DNA of 59,002 bases from an uncultured bacterium (GCA_947643145.1 CANRVD010000002.1:72360-131361), one strand, 5' to 3'. Positions 40,499 to 50,907 are shown, numbered from the stretch's first letter. Numbers and translations are program-made. The notes: generated by a model from the sequence alone, not told the origin.

Positions 40499-41770
40499 GT
40501 GATTAAGAAAGAAATGATAGCAATGTTATTGGCCGGTGGACAAGGTTCCAGACTTGGTGTCCTGACGGCAAACGTGGCTAAACCTGCAGTTGCATTTGGT
40601 GGTAAGTATCGTATTATAGATTTTCCATTAAGCAATTGTATTAATTCCGGTGTGGATACTGTAGGTGTGCTGACACAGTATCAGCCACTTCAGTTAAATA
40701 CTCATATTGGTATTGGTATTCCATGGGATTTGGACAGGAACGTAGGTGGTGTTTCTATTCTGCCGCCATACGAGAAGAGTACAAGCAGTGAATGGTATAC
40801 AGGTACAGCAAATGCGATTTACCAGAATCTGCGTTACATGGAGTATTACAATCCGGAATATGTTTTAATATTAGGCGGCGACCATATTTATAAGATGGAT
40901 TATGAGGTAATGCTTGATTTTCATAAAGCAAACCATGCAGATGTTACATTGGCAACGATTCCGGTGCCAATGGAAGAGGCGAGCCGCTTTGGTGTTGTAA
41001 TTACGGATGATAAGAAGCAGATTATGGAGTTTGAGGAGAAACCGCCTCAGCCACGCAGCAATTTGGCATCAATGGGAATTTACATTTTCTCATGGCCGGT
41101 ACTTCGTGAGGCATTAATTAAGCTCAAAGACCAGCCGGGCTGTGACTTTGGTAAGCACATTATTCCATATTGCCATGAAAAGGGTGACCGCATTTTTGCC
41201 TATGAGTACAATGGCTACTGGAAGGATGTAGGAACTCTTGGCTCTTATTGGGAGTCAAATATGGAATTGATTGATTTGATTCCAGTATTTAATCTATATG
41301 AAGAGTTTTGGAAGATTTATACAAAAACAGACCGTATACCGCCACAGTTTATTGCATCTGATGCAGTAGTGGATAAGGCGATTATCGGTGAGGCATCAGA
41401 GATTCATGGCGAGATACATAATTCCGTCATCGGTTCTGGTGTAACGATTGAGCCGGGAGCGGTTGTTAGAGATTCTATTATTATGAGCTCTACCGTAATT
41501 GGTGCAGGCACAGTTGTAGATAAGGCAATCATAGCAGAGGAAGTTACGGTTGGTGCTAACTGTAAACTGGGTGTTGGTGAAGAAGCGCCAAATGAAGTAA
41601 AGCCGGATATATATGCATTTGGTCTGGTAACAATTGGCGAGCAGAGTGTCATTCCAGATAATGTTCAAATTGGAAAGAACACTGCAATTTCCGGTGTGAC
41701 AGTAGCATCCGACTATCCAAATGGTTTACTTCGAGGCGGCGAAACATTGATTAAGGTAGGTGAAAAATAA
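40499..41770 (+). CDS. glgC: Glucose-1-phosphate adenylyltransferase, catalytic subunit
   Basis: The enzyme makes ADP-glucose from glucose 1-phosphate and ATP for glycogen synthesis. The 423-residue protein has the nucleotide-binding GGGQGxRL-type loop as [13 protein letters not shown], followed by [21 protein letters not shown], and a C-terminal left-handed beta-helix ([21 protein letters not shown]). The start is GTG 40499 after AAGGGGTGATAGC. glgD begins on the last base of its stop codon. Confidence 0.95.
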   Translation: MIKKEMIAMLLAGGQGSRLGVLTANVAKPAVAFGGKYRIIDFPLSNCINSGVDTVGVLTQYQPLQLNTHIGIGIPWDLDRNVGGVSILPPYEKSTSSEWYTGTANAIYQNLRYMEYYNPEYVLILGGDHIYKMDYEVMLDFHKANHADVTLATIPVPMEEASRFGVVITDDKKQIMEFEEKPPQPRSNLASMGIYIFSWPVLREALIKLKDQPGCDFGKHIIPYCHEKGDRIFAYEYNGYWKDVGTLGSYWESNMELIDLIPVFNLYEEFWKIYTKTDRIPPQFIASDAVVDKAIIGEASEIHGEIHNSVIGSGVTIEPGAVVRDSIIMSSTVIGAGTVVDKAIIAEEVTVGANCKLGVGEEAPNEVKPDIYAFGLVTIGEQSVIPDNVQIGKNTAISGVTVASDYPNGLLRGGETLIKVGEK

Positions 41771-42891
41771 TGAGAGCGATTGGTATTGTGTTAGCTGGTG
41801 GTAATAACAGCAGAATGAGAGAACTTTCTAATAAGAGAGCTACAGCGGCTATGCCGATTGCCGGTGGCTTTCGAAGCATTGACTTTGTGCTGAGTAATAT
41901 GAGTAATTCCCATATTCAAAAAGTTGCAGTATTTACCCAGTACAATGCGAAGTCATTAAATGAACATTTGAACTCATCAAAGTGGTGGGATTTCGGCCGT
42001 AAGCAGGGTGGTTTATATGTGTTTACACCTACCACAACACCTGACAATAGTTATTGGTACCGTGGTACTGCGGATGCTATGGCACAGAATTTAGGCTTTT
42101 TAAAAAGCAGCCATGAGCCATACGTTGTAATTGCATCAGGTGATGGCGTATATAAGTTAGATTATAACAAAGTTTTAGAATATCATATTGCAAAAAAGGC
42201 AGATTTTACCGTTGTAACAACGAATGTTGAGGAAAAAGATGACCCAAGCCGTTTTGGTGTGATTCGCACAGACAGCGATGGAAGAATCACGGAATTCGAG
42301 GAGAAGCCGATTAATGCAAATAGTTTTCAGGTATCTGCCGGAATCTATATTGTAAGAAGAAGACTTCTTATTGAATTAATTGAAAAATCAGCAGAAGAAG
42401 AGAGACATGATTTTGTAAAGGATGTTTTGATTCGCTATAAGAATGTGAAGAGGATTTATGCATATTCTTTGCAGAATTACTGGAGCAATATTTCTTCAGT
42501 GGATTCTTACTTCAAAACCAACATGGACTTCCTGAAAAAAGATGTTCGAGATTATTTCTTTAGGGAATATCCGGATATCTATTCGAAGGTAGAGGATTTA
42601 CCTCCTGCAAAATATAATGCAGGTTCCAGTGTAAAGAACAGTTTAGTTTCCAGCGGATGTATTATTAATGGAGAAGTAGAAAATTCCATTCTGTTTAAGA
42701 AGGTATTCGTAGGAAATAATTGTGTGATTAAGAACTCCATTGTCCTGAATGACGTTTATATTGGAGACAATACGTATATCGAAAATTGTATCGTAGAAAG
42801 CAGAGATACAATTCGTGCAAATACGAAGTATGTCGGTGAAAATGGAGAAATTAAAATTGTGGTTGAGAAGAATGAGCGTTATGCGTTTTAA
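41770..42891 (+). CDS. glgD: Glucose-1-phosphate adenylyltransferase regulatory subunit GlgD
   Basis: The 373-residue GlgC paralogue keeps the fold but has an altered nucleotide loop (LAGGNNSRMRELSNKRATAAMPIAGGFRSIDF) where GlgC has GGQGSRL. This is the GlgD form that activates GlgC in a mixed tetramer in Firmicutes. The C-terminal beta-helix includes NSLVSSGCIINGEVENSILF. TAATG overlap with glgC by one base implies coupled translation and equal amounts. Confidence 0.93.
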   Translation: MRAIGIVLAGGNNSRMRELSNKRATAAMPIAGGFRSIDFVLSNMSNSHIQKVAVFTQYNAKSLNEHLNSSKWWDFGRKQGGLYVFTPTTTPDNSYWYRGTADAMAQNLGFLKSSHEPYVVIASGDGVYKLDYNKVLEYHIAKKADFTVVTTNVEEKDDPSRFGVIRTDSDGRITEFEEKPINANSFQVSAGIYIVRRRLLIELIEKSAEEERHDFVKDVLIRYKNVKRIYAYSLQNYWSNISSVDSYFKTNMDFLKKDVRDYFFREYPDIYSKVEDLPPAKYNAGSSVKNSLVSSGCIINGEVENSILFKKVFVGNNCVIKNSIVLNDVYIGDNTYIENCIVESRDTIRANTKYVGENGEIKIVVEKNERYAF

Positions 42892-43059
42892 TTACGAAAC
42901 GGAGATAATACCCAATAGGGTAGAAGTATTATTCTGATAAGTATTTCTTCCTATAATAATGTGTTGGTATCAGGCTGAAAATAAATAATGAAGCAGTGAA
43001 ATAATCCATGATATTTTACATATTATGGGAAAGTTCTAAGGACAAAGGGGGTTAGCAGA

Positions 43060-43326
43060 GTGCAGGTAACAGATGTGAGAATCCGAAAAATTGAAAAAGA
43101 AGGAAAAATGAAAGCGGTAGTTTCGATTACTCTTGATGAAGAGTTTGTTATACATGACATTAAAATTATTGAGGGCGAAAAGGGACTGTTTATTGCTATG
43201 CCGAGCCGAAAGGCGAGGGATGGAGAGTATCGTGACATTGCGCATCCGATTAATTCTGACACAAGGGAAAAGGTTCAGAATATCATACTTGAAAAGTATG
43301 CTGCATTTCTTGAAGAAGAACAATGA
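43060..43326 (+). CDS. spoVG: Septation/sporulation regulator SpoVG
   Basis: This 88-residue protein starts [39 protein letters not shown] and contains [30 protein letters not shown], the SpoVG signature. SpoVG proteins bind DNA or RNA and affect septation, sporulation and surface genes. The start is GTG 43060 after AAGGGGGTTAGCAGA. It appears monocistronic, with a terminator directly after it. Confidence 0.95.
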   Translation: MQVTDVRIRKIEKEGKMKAVVSITLDEEFVIHDIKIIEGEKGLFIAMPSRKARDGEYRDIAHPINSDTREKVQNIILEKYAAFLEEEQ

Positions 43327-43328
43327 TT

Positions 43329-43360
43329 AAAGTTGCGGGAGATAATCCCGCAACTTTTTG
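43329..43360 (+). terminator. Terminator of spoVG
   Basis: AAAGTTGCGGGA-gataa-TCCCGCAACTTT is a perfect 12-bp stem, followed by TTTG. Confidence 0.9.
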
Positions 43361-43368
43361 TTTAACGA

Positions 43369-43455
43369 GTTACTACTCACAGTTGGTTTTAATGCGGCAG
43401 ACAGCGAAGCTGGATGGTTTTGCGCATGATGTTTAGAAAAGTTGTGAATAGAAAC
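43369..43455. repeat. Inverted pair of CTGTGA-TAGTAAC motifs
   Basis: GTTACTACTCACAGTT (43369-43384) faces AAGTTGTGAATAGAAAC (43439-43455) across about 54 bp. The motif is the same as at 3404, 6984 and 8607. It resembles a small non-coding mobile element. Confidence 0.45.
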
Positions 43456-43494
43456 ATAAAAGATAACAAAATTCACAAAAAAAGTAAAAAAACC

Positions 43495-43523
43495 TTGCAA
43501 ACACTGGAAAAATGTTGTACAAT
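43495..43523 (+). promoter_or_regulatory. Main promoter of the S10 ribosomal operon
   Basis: TTGCAA (43495-43500), 17 bp, TACAAT (43518-43523). The leader to rpsJ is about 285 nt and may carry ribosomal-protein feedback. It contains a further TATAAT near 43645 and several short stems, but no known motif was recognised. Confidence 0.65.
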
Positions 43524-43814
43524 ACCACTTGCTGTGACATTGATAGCGATGAAGCGTGAGGTTGCTGTGGTTTGGGGACAGATTGCAGGTTTTCCGTGGA
43601 GCGAATGTCAAGTTAGGAAACTGGCGACAAGTCACTGTACAATTTTATAATTCTGTGTCATGCAGAGAAGGGGAGTTCTGTTGATTTGTAAACCTAAACA
43701 GGACACACCCGGTTAAGTGTACAGTCACCACTTGTTCCGCTGAAATGAGCAGGCATTAGGGAAACCTGAGATTAGCAATGCCTGTAAAAGTGCGAAAAGG
43801 AGGCGGCTTTTTTT

Positions 43815-44132
43815 ATGGCAACAAATGTAATGAGAATTACACTGAAAGCGTATGACCACAATCAGATTGATCATGCTGCAGGAAAGATTATTGAAACGGT
43901 TAAGAAGACAGGTGCTAAAGTTAGTGGTCCTGTACCTCTTCCAACAAAGAAGGAAGTAGTAACTATTCTTCGTGCTGTTCATAAGTACAAAGATTCCAGA
44001 GAGCAGTTTGAGCAGAGAACACATAAGAGACTGATTGATGTTATCGCTCCTACACAGAAGACCATTGAAGCATTGACAAAAATGGAAATGCCATCTGGTG
44101 TTGCTGTTGTATTAAAAATGAAAGAAAAGTAA
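43815..44132 (+). CDS. rpsJ: Small ribosomal subunit protein uS10
   Basis: The 105-residue protein has [41 protein letters not shown] and [34 protein letters not shown], the uS10 pattern. It sits in the 30S head and, as NusE, takes part in antitermination. AAAGGAGGCGG precedes the ATG. It opens the S10 operon behind a long leader. Confidence 0.97.
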   Translation: MATNVMRITLKAYDHNQIDHAAGKIIETVKKTGAKVSGPVPLPTKKEVVTILRAVHKYKDSREQFEQRTHKRLIDVIAPTQKTIEALTKMEMPSGVAVVLKMKEK

Positions 44133-44227
44133 AAATGAAGTAAGTCCTTAGGGTTTATATAAAAACTATCTTGGAGATGGTTCGAGTTTTTGGTTTACAA
44201 ACTTGCACATTATAGACCATCTAGGAT

Positions 44228-44251
44228 GATTTCATTCCTGTGAATGAAATC
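44228..44251 (+). promoter_or_regulatory. Hairpin in the rpsJ-rplC gap
   Basis: GATTTCATTC-ctgt-GAATGAAATC is a perfect 10-bp stem 30 bp before rplC. The gap of 149 bp is long for this operon and may be a translational control site. Confidence 0.45.
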
Positions 44252-44281
44252 CGCTGTAGATTAACAGGAGGTGCATTTAGA

Positions 44282-44965
44282 ATGAAGAAAGCTATTTTAG
44301 CTACGAAGATTGGCATGACTCAAATCTTCAATGAAAACGGAGTATTAACTCCGGTTACTGTGCTTCAGGCTGGTCCTTGCTATGTAACACAGGTAAAGAC
44401 AGTTGATAACGATGGTTACAGTGCAGTACAGGTTGGTTTTGTTGATAAGAAAGATAAAGTTATCAGCAAGGATGCAACCGGAAAGAAAGAAGTAAAAAGA
44501 GTGCATGGTGTAAATAAGCCATTGCAGGGACATTTTGCGAAAGCGGGTGTTTCCGGTAAGAGATATCTGAAAGAATTTAAATTTGAAAATGCTGAGGAGT
44601 ATACACTTGGTCAGGAGATCAAGGCTGATATCTTCGAGGCTGGCGACAAGATTGACGTTAGTGGAACAACAAAGGGTAAAGGATTCCAGGGCGCAATCAA
44701 GAGACATGGTCTTCACAGAGGACCTATGGGGCATGGTTCCAAGTTCCACAGACATGCAGGTTCCAACGGTGCTTGTTCTGACCCTAGCCGTGTATTCAAG
44801 GGCAAGAAGATGCCGGGTCACATGGGCTGCGTTAAGGTGACAATCCAGAATCTTGAAGTAGTCAGGGTTGATGCAGAGCAGAATTTAATCCTTGTTAAGG
44901 GTGCTGTGCCGGGACCAAAGAAATCTTGCGTAATGTTAAAGGAAAGCGTAAAGGTTAGTAAATAA
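44282..44965 (+). CDS. rplC: Large ribosomal subunit protein uL3
   Basis: The 227-residue protein starts [16 protein letters not shown] and holds the long loop [17 protein letters not shown] and [28 protein letters not shown] that reaches the peptidyl transferase centre. The open frame starts earlier (44240), but ATG 44282 follows AACAGGAGGTGCATTTAGA. It is second in the S10 operon, with rplD 26 bp behind. Confidence 0.97.
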   Translation: MKKAILATKIGMTQIFNENGVLTPVTVLQAGPCYVTQVKTVDNDGYSAVQVGFVDKKDKVISKDATGKKEVKRVHGVNKPLQGHFAKAGVSGKRYLKEFKFENAEEYTLGQEIKADIFEAGDKIDVSGTTKGKGFQGAIKRHGLHRGPMGHGSKFHRHAGSNGACSDPSRVFKGKKMPGHMGCVKVTIQNLEVVRVDAEQNLILVKGAVPGPKKSCVMLKESVKVSK

Positions 44966-44991
44966 TTCTTTTGGAAAGGAGGAACACACAG

Positions 44992-45615
44992 ATGGCTAAC
45001 GTATCTGTTTATAATATGGAAGGCAGTGAAGTTGGTAAGATGGATATCAACGATAGCATCTTCGCTGTTAATGTAAATGAACATTTAATGCATAAGGCTG
45101 TTGTATTACAGCTTGCAAATAAGCGTCAGGGTACTCAGAAGGCAAAGACACGTTCTGAAGTACGCGGAGGCGGTAAGAAACCTTGGAGACAGAAAGGAAC
45201 TGGTCATGCAAGACAGGGTTCTATCAGGGCTCCTCAGTGGACAGGCGGCGGAGTTGTATTTGCTCCAACACCGAGAGATTATTCCTTTAAGATGAATAAG
45301 AAGGAAAAAGTAGGCGCATTGAAGTCTGCATTATCATCAAGAGTAAATGAAGAGAAGTTTTTAGTTATGGATTCTCTCAAGTTTGATGAGATTAAGACAA
45401 AGAAAATGGTTGGTGTGCTTGATGCATTAAAGGTAAGAAAAGCACTTGTGATTCTTGACGGAGAAGACAACCAGAATGTTGAACTTTCTGCAAGAAATAT
45501 TGCCGGTGTGCGTGTTGTACCATTTAACGCAATCAGCGTATATGATATCTTAAAATATGAGACAGTCGTTATTACAAAGAGTGCTGTATCCAAGATAGAG
45601 GAGGTGTACGCATAA
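44992..45615 (+). CDS. rplD: Large ribosomal subunit protein uL4
   Basis: The 207-residue protein has [15 protein letters not shown], then the extended loop [45 protein letters not shown] that lines the exit tunnel. In gamma-proteobacteria uL4 represses its own S10 operon; whether it does so here is unknown. ATG 44992 follows GGAAAGGAGGAACACACAG. Its stop overlaps the rplW start by one base. Confidence 0.97.
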   Translation: MANVSVYNMEGSEVGKMDINDSIFAVNVNEHLMHKAVVLQLANKRQGTQKAKTRSEVRGGGKKPWRQKGTGHARQGSIRAPQWTGGGVVFAPTPRDYSFKMNKKEKVGALKSALSSRVNEEKFLVMDSLKFDEIKTKKMVGVLDALKVRKALVILDGEDNQNVELSARNIAGVRVVPFNAISVYDILKYETVVITKSAVSKIEEVYA

Positions 45616-45914
45616 TGGCAGATTTAAAGTATTATGACATTATCCTGAAGCCATTGATTACAGAAAAATCTATGGCAGCTATGGAAGAGAAGAAGTACAC
45701 ATTTGCTGTACACCCGGATGCAACGAAATCCCAGATTAAGGAAGCGGTTGAAAAGCTTTTTGAGGGAACAAAGGTTGCAAAGGTTAACACAATGAACTTA
45801 GAGGGCAAGAAACGCCGTCGTGGCAGAACAGTAGGTAAGACTGCTAAGAGAAAAAAAGCGATTGTTCAGTTAACCGAGGACTCTAAAGAGATTGAAATTT
45901 TCGAAGGCCTGTAA
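45615..45914 (+). CDS. rplW: Large ribosomal subunit protein uL23
   Basis: The 99-residue protein has [44 protein letters not shown], the uL23 pattern. It sits at the tunnel exit and is the docking site of trigger factor and SRP. TAATG overlap with rplD suggests coupled translation; AGAGGAGGTG lies within the end of rplD. Confidence 0.97.
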   Translation: MADLKYYDIILKPLITEKSMAAMEEKKYTFAVHPDATKSQIKEAVEKLFEGTKVAKVNTMNLEGKKRRRGRTVGKTAKRKKAIVQLTEDSKEIEIFEGL

Positions 45915-46035
45915 GCCAGAAGACCAAATGATTTCAACTCTTTGCGGTTGAATTCAGATACTAAAATAACTGCGTGGAAAACCTATCGCGCGAATCATTG
46001 AAATTTAATGATAGAAATTGAAAGGAGAAAACGTC

Positions 46036-46884
46036 ATGGGAATTAAAACATTTAACCCATATACACCTTCCAGAAGACAGATGTCAGTTCTTGATAAGGC
46101 TGAAATTACTACTGATAAGCCTGAGAAGTCCCTGACAACGTCATTGCAGAAGAGCGCCGGACGTAATGCCCAGGGTAAGATTACTGTAAGGCATCGTGGT
46201 GGCGGTTCCAGAAGAAAGTATAGAATTATTGATTTTAAGAGAAACAAAGACGGGATACCGGCAACAGTTAAGACAATCGAGTATGACCCGAACAGAACAG
46301 CAAATATCGCTTTGGTAGCATATGCAGATGGAGCGAAGGCTTATATTCTTGCACCAAACGGTTTAAAAGTTGGACAGAAGATTATGAATGGTCCGGATGC
46401 TGAAATTGAGGTTGGAAACTGTCTTCCACTTGAAAATATTCCGGTTGGTACCCAGATTCACAATATTGAGCTTTATCCGGGAAAAGGCGGCCAGCTTGTA
46501 CGTGCTGCCGGTAACAGTGCACAGCTTATGGCAAAGGAAGGTAAGTATGCAACACTTAGACTTCCTTCTGGCGAAATGAGAATGGTACCTATTATCTGCC
46601 GTGCAACAATCGGTGTGATTGGTAATGGCGAGCATGCCCTTGTCAATATTGGTAAGGCAGGACGTAAGCGTAACATGGGTATCAGACCTACTGTTCGTGG
46701 TTCTGTTATGAACCCTAATGACCATCCACATGGTGGTGGTGAAGGTAAGGCAGGTATCGGTCGTCCAGGTCCATGTACTCCTTGGGGTAAACCTGCTCTT
46801 GGCTTGAAGACACGTAAAAAGAACAATAGATCTAATAAGTTGATTATAAGAAGAAGAGATGGTAAAGCCTTGAATACCAAGTAA
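46036..46884 (+). CDS. rplB: Large ribosomal subunit protein uL2
   Basis: The 282-residue protein starts [24 protein letters not shown] and has the conserved [26 protein letters not shown] and the C-terminal [36 protein letters not shown] with the essential histidine region near the peptidyl transferase centre. ATG 46036 follows AAAGGAGAAAACGTC. A gap of 121 bp with small stems separates it from rplW. Confidence 0.97.
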   Translation: MGIKTFNPYTPSRRQMSVLDKAEITTDKPEKSLTTSLQKSAGRNAQGKITVRHRGGGSRRKYRIIDFKRNKDGIPATVKTIEYDPNRTANIALVAYADGAKAYILAPNGLKVGQKIMNGPDAEIEVGNCLPLENIPVGTQIHNIELYPGKGGQLVRAAGNSAQLMAKEGKYATLRLPSGEMRMVPIICRATIGVIGNGEHALVNIGKAGRKRNMGIRPTVRGSVMNPNDHPHGGGEGKAGIGRPGPCTPWGKPALGLKTRKKNNRSNKLIIRRRDGKALNTK

Positions 46885-46956
46885 GGTGAATGCAGGTTTT
46901 GGCATTTATGTTGGAGTTAGGAATAGCCGGGAGCGTCCGGCAGAATGGAGGATACA

Positions 46957-47235
46957 ATGGCACGTTCATTAAAAAAAGGACCTTTCGCTGATAAGAGCCT
47001 TCTGAAGAAGGTTGATGCTGCAGTAGCATCCGGTGACAAGCAGGTAATTAAGACATGGTCTCGCCGTTCCACTATTTTCCCATCATTCGTTGGATTAACA
47101 TTTGCAGTACATGACGGAAGAAAGCATGTGCCTGTATATGTTACAGAAGACATGGTTGGTCATAAGCTTGGTGAGTTCGTGGCAACAAGAACTTACAGAG
47201 GTCATGGAAAAGACGAGAAAAAAGGTAAACGATAA
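46957..47235 (+). CDS. rpsS: Small ribosomal subunit protein uS19
   Basis: The 92-residue protein has [19 protein letters not shown] and [44 protein letters not shown], the uS19 pattern, part of the 30S head near the A-site finger. ATG 46957 (after AATGGAGGATACA) is preferred to the in-frame ATG at 46945, which overlaps the ribosome binding site. Confidence 0.97.
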   Translation: MARSLKKGPFADKSLLKKVDAAVASGDKQVIKTWSRRSTIFPSFVGLTFAVHDGRKHVPVYVTEDMVGHKLGEFVATRTYRGHGKDEKKGKR

Positions 47236-47329
47236 TATAAGCTGTCTGGTGTGGCGAATGCTGCACCGGAGCAATTCATAGCCATGGTTTTAGACTGTGG
47301 TGCACAAAAATTGAAAGGAGGCTTCATCA

Positions 47330-47719
47330 ATGGCAAAGGGACATCGTTCTCAAATTAAAAGAGAGAGAAATGAAAACCAGAAAGACACCAGACCTTCCGC
47401 AAAGTTATCTTATGCAAGAGTTTCTGTTCAGAAGGCTTGTTATGTGTTAGATGCCATCAGAGGCAAAGACGTACAGACCGCAATCGGTATTTTATCATAT
47501 AACCCTAGATATGCTTCTAGCATTATCTTAAAGTTATTACAGTCTGCAATTGCAAACGCAGAGAACAACAATGGTATGAATCCTGATGATTTATATATTG
47601 AAGAGTGTTTTGCAAATAAGGGACCGACAATGAAGAGAATCAGACCAAGAGCGCAGGGAAGAGCTTATCGTATTGAGAAGAGAATGAGTCATATTACAAT
47701 TATTCTCAATGAGCGTTAG
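47330..47719 (+). CDS. rplV: Large ribosomal subunit protein uL22
   Basis: The 129-residue protein has AKLSYARVSVQKACYVLDAIRGKDVQTAIGIL, ILKLLQSAIANAENNNGMNPDDLYIEECFANKGPTMKRIRPRAQGRAYRI and the C-terminal SHITIILNER. The conserved loop of uL22 lines the exit tunnel. AAAGGAGGCTTCATCA precedes the ATG. It is followed by rpsC after 28 bp. Confidence 0.97.
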   Translation: MAKGHRSQIKRERNENQKDTRPSAKLSYARVSVQKACYVLDAIRGKDVQTAIGILSYNPRYASSIILKLLQSAIANAENNNGMNPDDLYIEECFANKGPTMKRIRPRAQGRAYRIEKRMSHITIILNER

Positions 47720-47747
47720 TTTGATTGATCTATGAAAGGAGAGCAAA

Positions 47748-48416
47748 ATGGGACAGAAAGTTAATCCTCATGGTTTAAGAGTCGGTGTTATCAGTGACTG
47801 GGATTCTAATTGGTATGCAGATGACAAATTCGCTGATTACCTTGTAGAAGATTACAAGATTAGAGAGTTTGTAAAGAAGAAATTATACAGCGCTGGTATT
47901 TCAAAGATTGAAATTGAAAGACCTACCGACAAGGTAAGAGTTATTATTCATACAGCAAAGCCTGGTTTTGTAATTGGTAAGGGCGGAGCTGAGATTGAGA
48001 ACTTAAAGAAAGAATTATTAAAGGTGTTAGACAGAAAGGTTGCCCTTGATATTAAGATTATGGATATCAAGAATCCTGACAGACACGCTCAGTTAGTAGC
48101 TGAGAATATTGCACAGCAGTTGGAAAACCGTGTATCTTTCCGTCGTGCTATGAAGTCTGCGATGAGCAGAACATTAAAGACTGGTGCAAAGGGAATTAAG
48201 GCAGCATGTTCAGGCCGTTTAGGCGGGGCAGATATGGCTCGTACAGAGTTTTACAGCGAAGGAACTATTCCACTTCAGACATTACGTGCTGACATTGATT
48301 ATGGTTTCGCTGAAGCAGACACAACTTATGGTAAGATTGGTGTAAAAGTATGGGTATATAATGGTGAAGTACTTCCAGCCAAGAAGAATGCTAAAAAGGA
48401 AGGGAGCGATAAATAA
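47748..48416 (+). CDS. rpsC: Small ribosomal subunit protein uS3
   Basis: The 222-residue protein starts [32 protein letters not shown] and has the KH domain [18 protein letters not shown] and the C-terminal [36 protein letters not shown]. It forms the mRNA entry helicase region of the 30S subunit. GAAAGGAGAGCAAA precedes the ATG. Its stop and the rplP start overlap by one base (TAATG). Confidence 0.97.
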   Translation: MGQKVNPHGLRVGVISDWDSNWYADDKFADYLVEDYKIREFVKKKLYSAGISKIEIERPTDKVRVIIHTAKPGFVIGKGGAEIENLKKELLKVLDRKVALDIKIMDIKNPDRHAQLVAENIAQQLENRVSFRRAMKSAMSRTLKTGAKGIKAACSGRLGGADMARTEFYSEGTIPLQTLRADIDYGFAEADTTYGKIGVKVWVYNGEVLPAKKNAKKEGSDK

Positions 48417-48853
48417 TGTTAATGCCAAAGAGAGTAAAACATCGTAAGCAGTTCCGTGGTAGAATGACAGGAAAAGCGCTCAGAGGAAATAAAATCACGA
48501 ATGGTGAGTTTGGTATTGTGGCTTTAGAGCCGGCATGGATTAAGTCTAATCAGATTGAGGCTGCCCGTATTGCTATGACTCGTTATATCAAGCGTGGTGG
48601 TAAAGTTTGGATTAAAATTTTCCCGGATAAGCCGGTAACAAAGACTCCTGCCGAAACTCGAATGGGTAAAGGTAAAGGTGCATTGGAATACTGGGTAGCA
48701 GTAGTTAAGCCTGGTCGTGTTATGTTTGAGATTTCTGGTGTATCAGAAGAGGTTGCCAGAGAAGCTTTACGTCTTGCAACACATAAGTTGCCAATTAAGT
48801 GTAAAGTCGTATCTCGTGCAGATTTAGAAGGAGGTGCGGGCAGTGAAGAGTAA
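48416..48853 (+). CDS. rplP: Large ribosomal subunit protein uL16
   Basis: The 145-residue protein has [25 protein letters not shown] and [44 protein letters not shown], the uL16 pattern near the A-site tRNA. It may start at ATG 48416 (overlap TAATG with rpsC) or at ATG 48422, which gives the classical MPKRVKH start. It overlaps rpmC by 11 nt. Confidence 0.96.
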   Translation: MLMPKRVKHRKQFRGRMTGKALRGNKITNGEFGIVALEPAWIKSNQIEAARIAMTRYIKRGGKVWIKIFPDKPVTKTPAETRMGKGKGALEYWVAVVKPGRVMFEISGVSEEVAREALRLATHKLPIKCKVVSRADLEGGAGSEE

Positions 48854-49043
48854 GCAGTTTATGGAAGAATTAAGAAGTAAATCTGTTGCGGAGTTAAATG
48901 AAGATTTAGTAGCAGCAAAGAAGGAACTTTTCAACTTGAGATTCCAGAACGCAACAAACCAGTTAGATAATACAAGCAGAATCAAAGAAGTTAAGAGAAA
49001 TATCGCAAGAATTCAGACAGTGCTCGCAGCATCACAGAACTAA
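48843..49043 (+). CDS. rpmC: Large ribosomal subunit protein uL29
   Basis: The 66-residue protein reads [61 protein letters not shown], the coiled uL29 at the tunnel exit. GTG 48843 is chosen because GGAGGTGCGG precedes it; a GTG at 48834 lies inside that ribosome binding site. It overlaps the end of rplP. Confidence 0.95.
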   Translation: MKSKQFMEELRSKSVAELNEDLVAAKKELFNLRFQNATNQLDNTSRIKEVKRNIARIQTVLAASQN

Positions 49044-49049
49044 TTTATG

Positions 49050-49126
49050 GCAATAGCTTTGTTTGCGAAGCCTGCAATCTTTTGTTCATGATAATAGAAA
49101 TTCCGTGAAGTGTATTTCTATTATTG
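49050..49126. repeat. Two-hairpin intergenic repeat, copy 2
   Basis: GCAATAGCTTTGTTTGCGAA plus GCCTGCAATC lies at 49050-49079, and ATAATAGAAAT...ATTTCTATTAT at 49091-49124. It matches 15743-15824 with the first hairpin inverted. It splits rpmC from rpsQ, genes that are normally tight together. Confidence 0.55.
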
Positions 49127-49165
49127 ATAGAGCGTTTCAGACAACAAGGAAAGGAGGACACAGTC

Positions 49166-49420
49166 GTGGAGAGAAATCTTAGAAAGACTCGTGTAGGCAA
49201 GGTTGTTAGTGATAAGATGGATAAGACAATCGTTGTTGCAGTAGTAGATAACGTGAAGCATCCACTTTACAATAAAATCATCAAGAGAACTTATAAGTTA
49301 AAAGCTCATGATGAAGAGAATACATGCAAAATTGGTGACAGAGTAAGAGTTATGGAAACAAGGCCATTATCTAAGGATAAGAGATGGAGACTTGTAGAAG
49401 TGATTGAGAGAGCAAAATAA
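49166..49420 (+). CDS. rpsQ: Small ribosomal subunit protein uS17
   Basis: The 84-residue protein has [80 protein letters not shown], the complete uS17 OB fold. GTG 49166 follows AAGGAAAGGAGGACACAGTC and is preferred to the longer frame from 49124. It lies after the repeat at 49050-49126. Confidence 0.96.
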   Translation: MERNLRKTRVGKVVSDKMDKTIVVAVVDNVKHPLYNKIIKRTYKLKAHDEENTCKIGDRVRVMETRPLSKDKRWRLVEVIERAK

Positions 49421-49444
49421 TTTTTGCAGAATATGGAGGTAATC

Positions 49445-49813
49445 ATGGTACAGCAGGAATCAAGACTTAAAGTAGCTGATAATACAGGTGCTAAAGAACT
49501 TCTTTGTATCAGAGTTATGGGCGGTTCAACCAGAAGATACGCTAATATTGGTGACATCATCGTTGCTTCTGTTAAAGATGCAACACCAGGCGGTGTTGTA
49601 AAGAAGGGTGATGTTGTTAAGGCTGTAGTTGTTCGTACAGTAAATAAGACCCGTCGTCCGGATGGTTCATACATCAGATTTGATGAGAATGCAGCAGTTA
49701 TCATCCGTGAGGATAAGACACCAAGAGGAACCCGTATTTTTGGGCCTGTCGCCAGGGAATTAAGAGACAAGCAGTTCATGAAAATCGTTTCATTAGCACC
49801 AGAAGTGTTATAA
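49445..49813 (+). CDS. rplN: Large ribosomal subunit protein uL14
   Basis: The 122-residue protein has [46 protein letters not shown] and [29 protein letters not shown], the uL14 pattern. It contacts 16S rRNA in an intersubunit bridge. ATG 49445 follows TATGGAGGTAATC. rplX starts 12 bp later. Confidence 0.97.
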   Translation: MVQQESRLKVADNTGAKELLCIRVMGGSTRRYANIGDIIVASVKDATPGGVVKKGDVVKAVVVRTVNKTRRPDGSYIRFDENAAVIIREDKTPRGTRIFGPVARELRDKQFMKIVSLAPEVL

Positions 49814-49825
49814 GGAGGTGTCATT

Positions 49826-50131
49826 GTGGCAACTAACAAAATCAAGAAGGGTGATACAGTTCAGGTTATCACTGGTAAAGATAAAGGTAGAGAAGGCAAG
49901 GTAACATCTGTAAAGAATGGAAAGCTTGTAATTGAGGGAATTAATCAGGTTACGAAGCATACTAAGCCAAGTCAGGCAAATCCACAGGGTGGAATTGTAC
50001 AGCAGTCTGCGCCGATTGATGCATCTAACGTTATGTATGTAAGCAAGGGAAAACCTTCCCGGATTGGCTTCAAGTTTGAAGGCGACAAAAAAGTACGTTA
50101 CGCTAAGGCAACTGGTGAAGTAATTGATTAA
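49826..50131 (+). CDS. rplX: Large ribosomal subunit protein uL24
   Basis: The 101-residue protein has the KOW motif [24 protein letters not shown] and [24 protein letters not shown], typical of uL24, an assembly initiator of the 50S subunit. The start is GTG 49826 after AAGGAGGTGTCATT. Confidence 0.96.
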   Translation: MATNKIKKGDTVQVITGKDKGREGKVTSVKNGKLVIEGINQVTKHTKPSQANPQGGIVQQSAPIDASNVMYVSKGKPSRIGFKFEGDKKVRYAKATGEVID

Positions 50132-50154
50132 TTTCGGAAAGGAGGACTTAAAAG

Positions 50155-50694
50155 TTGACTCGTTTAAAAGAAACTTATCAGAAAGAAATCGTCGATGCGA
50201 TGATGAAAAAGTTTGGTTATAAAAACGTAATGCAGGTACCGAAGCTTGCAAAGATTGTAGTCAATATGGGTATTGGCGAAGCAAAAGAGAATGCTAAGAT
50301 TCTTGATGCGGCAATGAATGAGCTTTCAATCATTACCGGTCAGAAGGCAGTTATGACAAGAGCTAAAAATTCTATTGCAAACTTCAAGTTAAGAGAGGGA
50401 ATGCCAATTGGCTGTAAAGTTACTTTAAGAGGTGACAAGATGTATGAATTTTTAGACCGTCTTGTAAATTTAGCTTTACCTCGTGTACGTGACTTCAGAG
50501 GTGTTAATCCAAATGCTTTTGATGGCAGAGGTAACTATGCACTTGGTATTAAGGAGCAGTTAATCTTCCCTGAAATCGAATATGACAAAGTAGATAAGGT
50601 TAGAGGTATGGATGTAATTGTTGTTACAACTGCTGAAACTGATGAAGAGGCTCGTGAATTATTAACACAGTTCGGTATGCCATTCAAGAAATAA
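50155..50694 (+). CDS. rplE: Large ribosomal subunit protein uL5
   Basis: The 179-residue protein has [65 protein letters not shown] and [31 protein letters not shown], the uL5 pattern; it binds 5S rRNA. The start is TTG 50155 after GGAAAGGAGGACTTAAAAG. An ATG would give a product lacking the normal N-terminus. Confidence 0.96.
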   Translation: MTRLKETYQKEIVDAMMKKFGYKNVMQVPKLAKIVVNMGIGEAKENAKILDAAMNELSIITGQKAVMTRAKNSIANFKLREGMPIGCKVTLRGDKMYEFLDRLVNLALPRVRDFRGVNPNAFDGRGNYALGIKEQLIFPEIEYDKVDKVRGMDVIVVTTAETDEEARELLTQFGMPFKK

Positions 50695-50706
50695 GGAGGG
50701 AATTTC

Positions 50707-50892
50707 ATGGCTAAGACTTCTATGAAAGTAAAGCAGCAGCGCAAAGCTAAGTTTTCCACAAGGGAATATAGCCGCTGTAGAATTTGTGGTCGTCCACATG
50801 CTTATTTAAGAAAATACGGAATTTGCAGAATCTGCTTCCGTGAGTTAGCTTATAAAGGACAGATTCCAGGCGTGAAGAAAGCAAGCTGGTAA
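50707..50892 (+). CDS. rpsZ: Small ribosomal subunit protein uS14, zinc type
   Basis: The 61-residue protein has [61 protein letters not shown]. The CxxC...CxxC zinc ribbon and short length mark the zinc-type uS14 (rpsN1/rpsZ). AAGGAGGGAATTTC precedes the ATG. It is placed as usual between rplE and rpsH. Confidence 0.97.
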   Translation: MAKTSMKVKQQRKAKFSTREYSRCRICGRPHAYLRKYGICRICFRELAYKGQIPGVKKASW

Positions 50893-50907
50893 GGAGGTAA
50901 AACTAAG

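Noticed and set aside
44170-44200. GGTTCGAG resembling a tRNA T-loop
   Set aside because: No acceptor, D or anticodon arms fit around it; it lies in the rpsJ-rplC gap.
46363-46905. Long minus-strand frames inside rplB and other ribosomal genes
   Set aside because: They are shadows of highly expressed plus-strand genes, with no ribosome binding site or known motif.
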